A stretch of 64,000 nucleotides of DNA from Rhodopseudomonas boonkerdii (GTDB lineage: Bacteria > Pseudomonadota > Alphaproteobacteria > Rhizobiales > Xanthobacteraceae), in assembly GCF_021184025.1 (NCBI RefSeq), contig NZ_CP036537.1, positions 5,568,344 through 5,632,343 of the forward strand, read 5' to 3'. The notes beneath the pieces were generated by a model, which was given only the letters and a program-made list of their open reading frames with translations, made no database searches and was not told the origin of the DNA. The position numbers were made by a program, and so were the translations under genes. Position 1 is the first letter of the stretch. Each line of letters opens with the position of its first letter. Positions 62,267 through 64,000 of the stretch are shown piece by piece.

Positions 62267-62295
62267 TTGACGCTGGAAAACACGGCCTCTATAAG
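62267..62295 (+). promoter_or_regulatory. Sigma-70 promoter of rpsT
   Basis: TTGACG, exact 17-bp spacer, TATAAG. It lies about 190 bp before the rpsT start, leaving a GC-rich structured leader. This is the best housekeeping promoter I can see in the window. Confidence 0.7.
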
Positions 62296-62484
62296 GATCG
62301 ACAAAGGCGGTGGGCGAAATCCCGCCGCCGCTGTTCTTTGAGCGGCGCAACCCTCGAGAGCGTTACCGCTCCGGGGATAGCATTTCAGGAACACCCCGGA
62401 AACAGATCAGCGTTGGCCGCAACAAGGCGGCAAACGTCAATCAGCCCGGCGCCCGGATGGGTCGCTGCTGAAGGATATTCGAGA

Positions 62485-62751
62485 ATGGCCAATACGACCT
62501 CCGCCAAGAAGGCGACCCGCAAGATCGCGCGCCGCACCATCGTCAACAAGTCGCGCCGCACCCAGATGCGTTCGGCTCTCCGTACTGTCGAGGACGCCAT
62601 CAAGACCGGCGACGCCAAGGCTGCCAAGGAAGCGATGAAGCTCGCCGAGCCCGCTCTCATGAAGGCCGCTCAGCGCAACATCGTTCACAAGAACCTGGCG
62701 AGCCGTAAGGTCTCGCGCCTCAGCCATCAGATCGCGAAGCTCGCTCAGTAA
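62485..62751 (+). CDS. rpsT: 30S ribosomal protein S20
   Basis: 88 residues: [92 protein letters not shown] pattern, the whole S20 with its basic helical hairpin. ATG 62485 has AAGGA 10 bp upstream; the frame upstream of it is leader. It binds 16S rRNA early in assembly. A terminator follows at 62776. In alphaproteobacteria rpsT is commonly next to dnaA. Confidence 0.95.
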   Translation: MANTTSAKKATRKIARRTIVNKSRRTQMRSALRTVEDAIKTGDAKAAKEAMKLAEPALMKAAQRNIVHKNLASRKVSRLSHQIAKLAQ

Positions 62752-62775
62752 GCGACACGCGGTATATGATTTCGA

Positions 62776-62801
62776 AAAGCCCGGCCTTCGCGCCGGGCTT
62801 T
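62776..62801 (+). terminator. rpsT intrinsic terminator
   Basis: AAAGCCCGGC and GCCGGGCTTT arms, followed by T5. Spacing from the rpsT stop is 25 bp. Confidence 0.88.
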
Positions 62802-62803
62802 TT

Positions 62804-64000
62804 GTTTGTGCGACGACGCGCATGACACACGCTTCCACATTGCGCACATCACCATCCGCATGATGAAGCAAGAAATTCGGATGACGCGCGAGGCCTATAA
62901 AATCAGATGTCGGTGCGCGTCACGCCATATCGAGAGAAGGACACGACGGGAACTACAGGCGTTGAACACGCCAACTCTGGCTGCACCAGCGTGATTCTCA
63001 AAAGCAAGCGTGTTGCAACGCCGATACTGACGACGCATTCAAGGTTACCCTGAGTCAGCGCACAGAAAAAATCGCGCCGCGATAATCACTTATCCACATA
63101 GCGCGAGTGAGCGGTTTGAATCCGCGAATGCCGCGCCCGCTTTCGTAAATGAAATATGAATTTCTTTTTTCGGTCGACCGACTTTGCAACCCCACTGTCA
63201 CAATTGGATTCAGCACGCAGATTCAAAATCTTGTCGACGTGTTTGAAAAACGGGCTCACAAACGAGAGCCTGCAAGTGCGGCTTTTGCGAAGCAGCGAAA
63301 AAATGATTCCGTTGCGAGAAAACTGCCGTGCTGTATTTCTAAATCATTCGCAGCGCCCCGCCGTTCCTGAGATCAGCGCGATTTCGGTACGAGGGCGAGC
63401 CAGAAGATCAGCGACGGTCCGAAGGTTTGGCGATGCTTTCCAAGTCTCAAGCGAGTGGCAACTCATAGCAATATGAGAGCGGTCGTTCTGTGCCGAAATT
63501 TCTCGAGCATCCATGACGGATGCTTCAAAAAGAAATGCGAAGCAGAGACCGTGCACTGGCAAGGCGGGGAGATCGTCCTGTGAAGAGAAGCGGGCTGAAA
63601 GACGATGCGACCCTGAACGTTTCCCACGTTGAGCGTTTTGCACTGACTTTGGACCAGATTCGAAACTGACACCTTGCCGCGATGACCGCGGCGAGTGGGG
63701 GAGCTTCCATGCGCAAATCCATGATCACACAGCGTTCTTCTTTGCGATCTGCGTTCGGCTTCAATATGTCTGCTTCCATCTGCTTCCGTCCCCCCGCCTG
63801 TATCCCTGACAGAGCACTCAGTACGCGCTGACCTCACCCGGCGCTTCTTTCGACACTGCCGACTCGTTCGCGGCGTGAACGCCGAACGGCGGAGCTGTGT
63901 CCGAAAGCAGCCGCGCGAGGTCATCGCACGTATCTGCTTGCATCCCGTCGCGGGCGCTTCGCGCGCTCGGTCACCACTTTAGAATTGAGAAGTACGAACG
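62804..64000. other. 1.2-kb region downstream of rpsT without confident gene, candidate dnaA/oriC vicinity
   Basis: Open frames such as 63463-63924 minus and 63156-63476 plus show no family features. The stretch has AT-richer patches (63140-63180, 63290-63345), one perfect DnaA box and several small inverted repeats (GGCGT/ACGCC near 62966). In Bradyrhizobium and Rhodopseudomonas dnaA lies close downstream of rpsT, so dnaA would be expected beyond 64000. One box is not enough to call an origin. Confidence 0.45.
63090..63098 (+). promoter_or_regulatory. Perfect DnaA box
   Basis: TTATCCACA, the consensus 9-mer, between the rpsT terminator and the right edge. I see no second consensus box in 62750-64000. 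A copy at 28620-28628 before flgE is probably chance. Confidence 0.5.

Noticed and set aside
1..64000. tRNA, rRNA, CRISPR and riboswitch elements
   Set aside because: Looked for by eye; no repeat-spacer arrays, cloverleaf signatures or rRNA cores were recognised.

Overview
The window looks like a chromosomal segment of a Bradyrhizobium/Rhodopseudomonas/Afipia-like alphaproteobacterium (order Hyphomicrobiales). This rests on gene content and order, not on a database search. The indicators are a Sinorhizobium/Brucella-style flagellar cluster (flbT, flaF, motC, motE and an FtcR/LafR-type regulator), a PmtA-type methyltransferase, Bug-family binding proteins, a BadH-like dehydrogenase and GC-rich core genes.

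Region 1 (1-9.5 kb) is accessory and more AT-rich between its genes. It opens with the 3' end of a 2,4-dienoyl-CoA reductase, followed by a CoA-thioester cluster: a DECR-like short-chain reductase, a crotonase, a TetR regulator, a BadH-like dehydrogenase and an acyl-CoA ligase. Several of these lack canonical catalytic residues. An 18-bp palindrome in the divergent promoter is a probable regulator site. An alpha/beta hydrolase follows, then a decayed IS3-family element that landed in the left end of another IS3-type element, gene debris, an NTF2-like protein and an MFS remnant.

Region 2 (10-14.7 kb) is an envelope-lipid set: an LpxH-like phosphoesterase, a DedA protein and a PmtA-like methyltransferase, divergent from an OmpR-type response regulator and its histidine kinase.

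Region 3 (15-50 kb) is motility. An orphan FtcR/LafR-type regulator faces a block of 34 minus-strand genes running from motA down to a small membrane protein at 18.4 kb. Rotor, export apparatus, rod, hook, rings, stators, one flagellin and the flagellin regulators flbT/flaF are all present. flgF-fliI diverge from motA. No chemotaxis genes occur. The set resembles the lateral/subpolar flagellar system of Bradyrhizobium and Sinorhizobium.

Region 4 (50-62.8 kb) is mixed housekeeping: a GGDEF protein and an HD-GYP protein beside the flagellar genes, a spermidine-synthase-like methyltransferase, two orphan Bug proteins, an Rrf2 regulator with a thioredoxin-reductase-like enzyme, a dienelactone hydrolase, a GST/TetR pair with tandem operators, a Wza-like lipoprotein, msrA and rpsT. 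The last 1.2 kb has no convincing gene but holds one perfect DnaA box. In related genomes rpsT lies next to dnaA, so the replication-origin neighbourhood may begin here.
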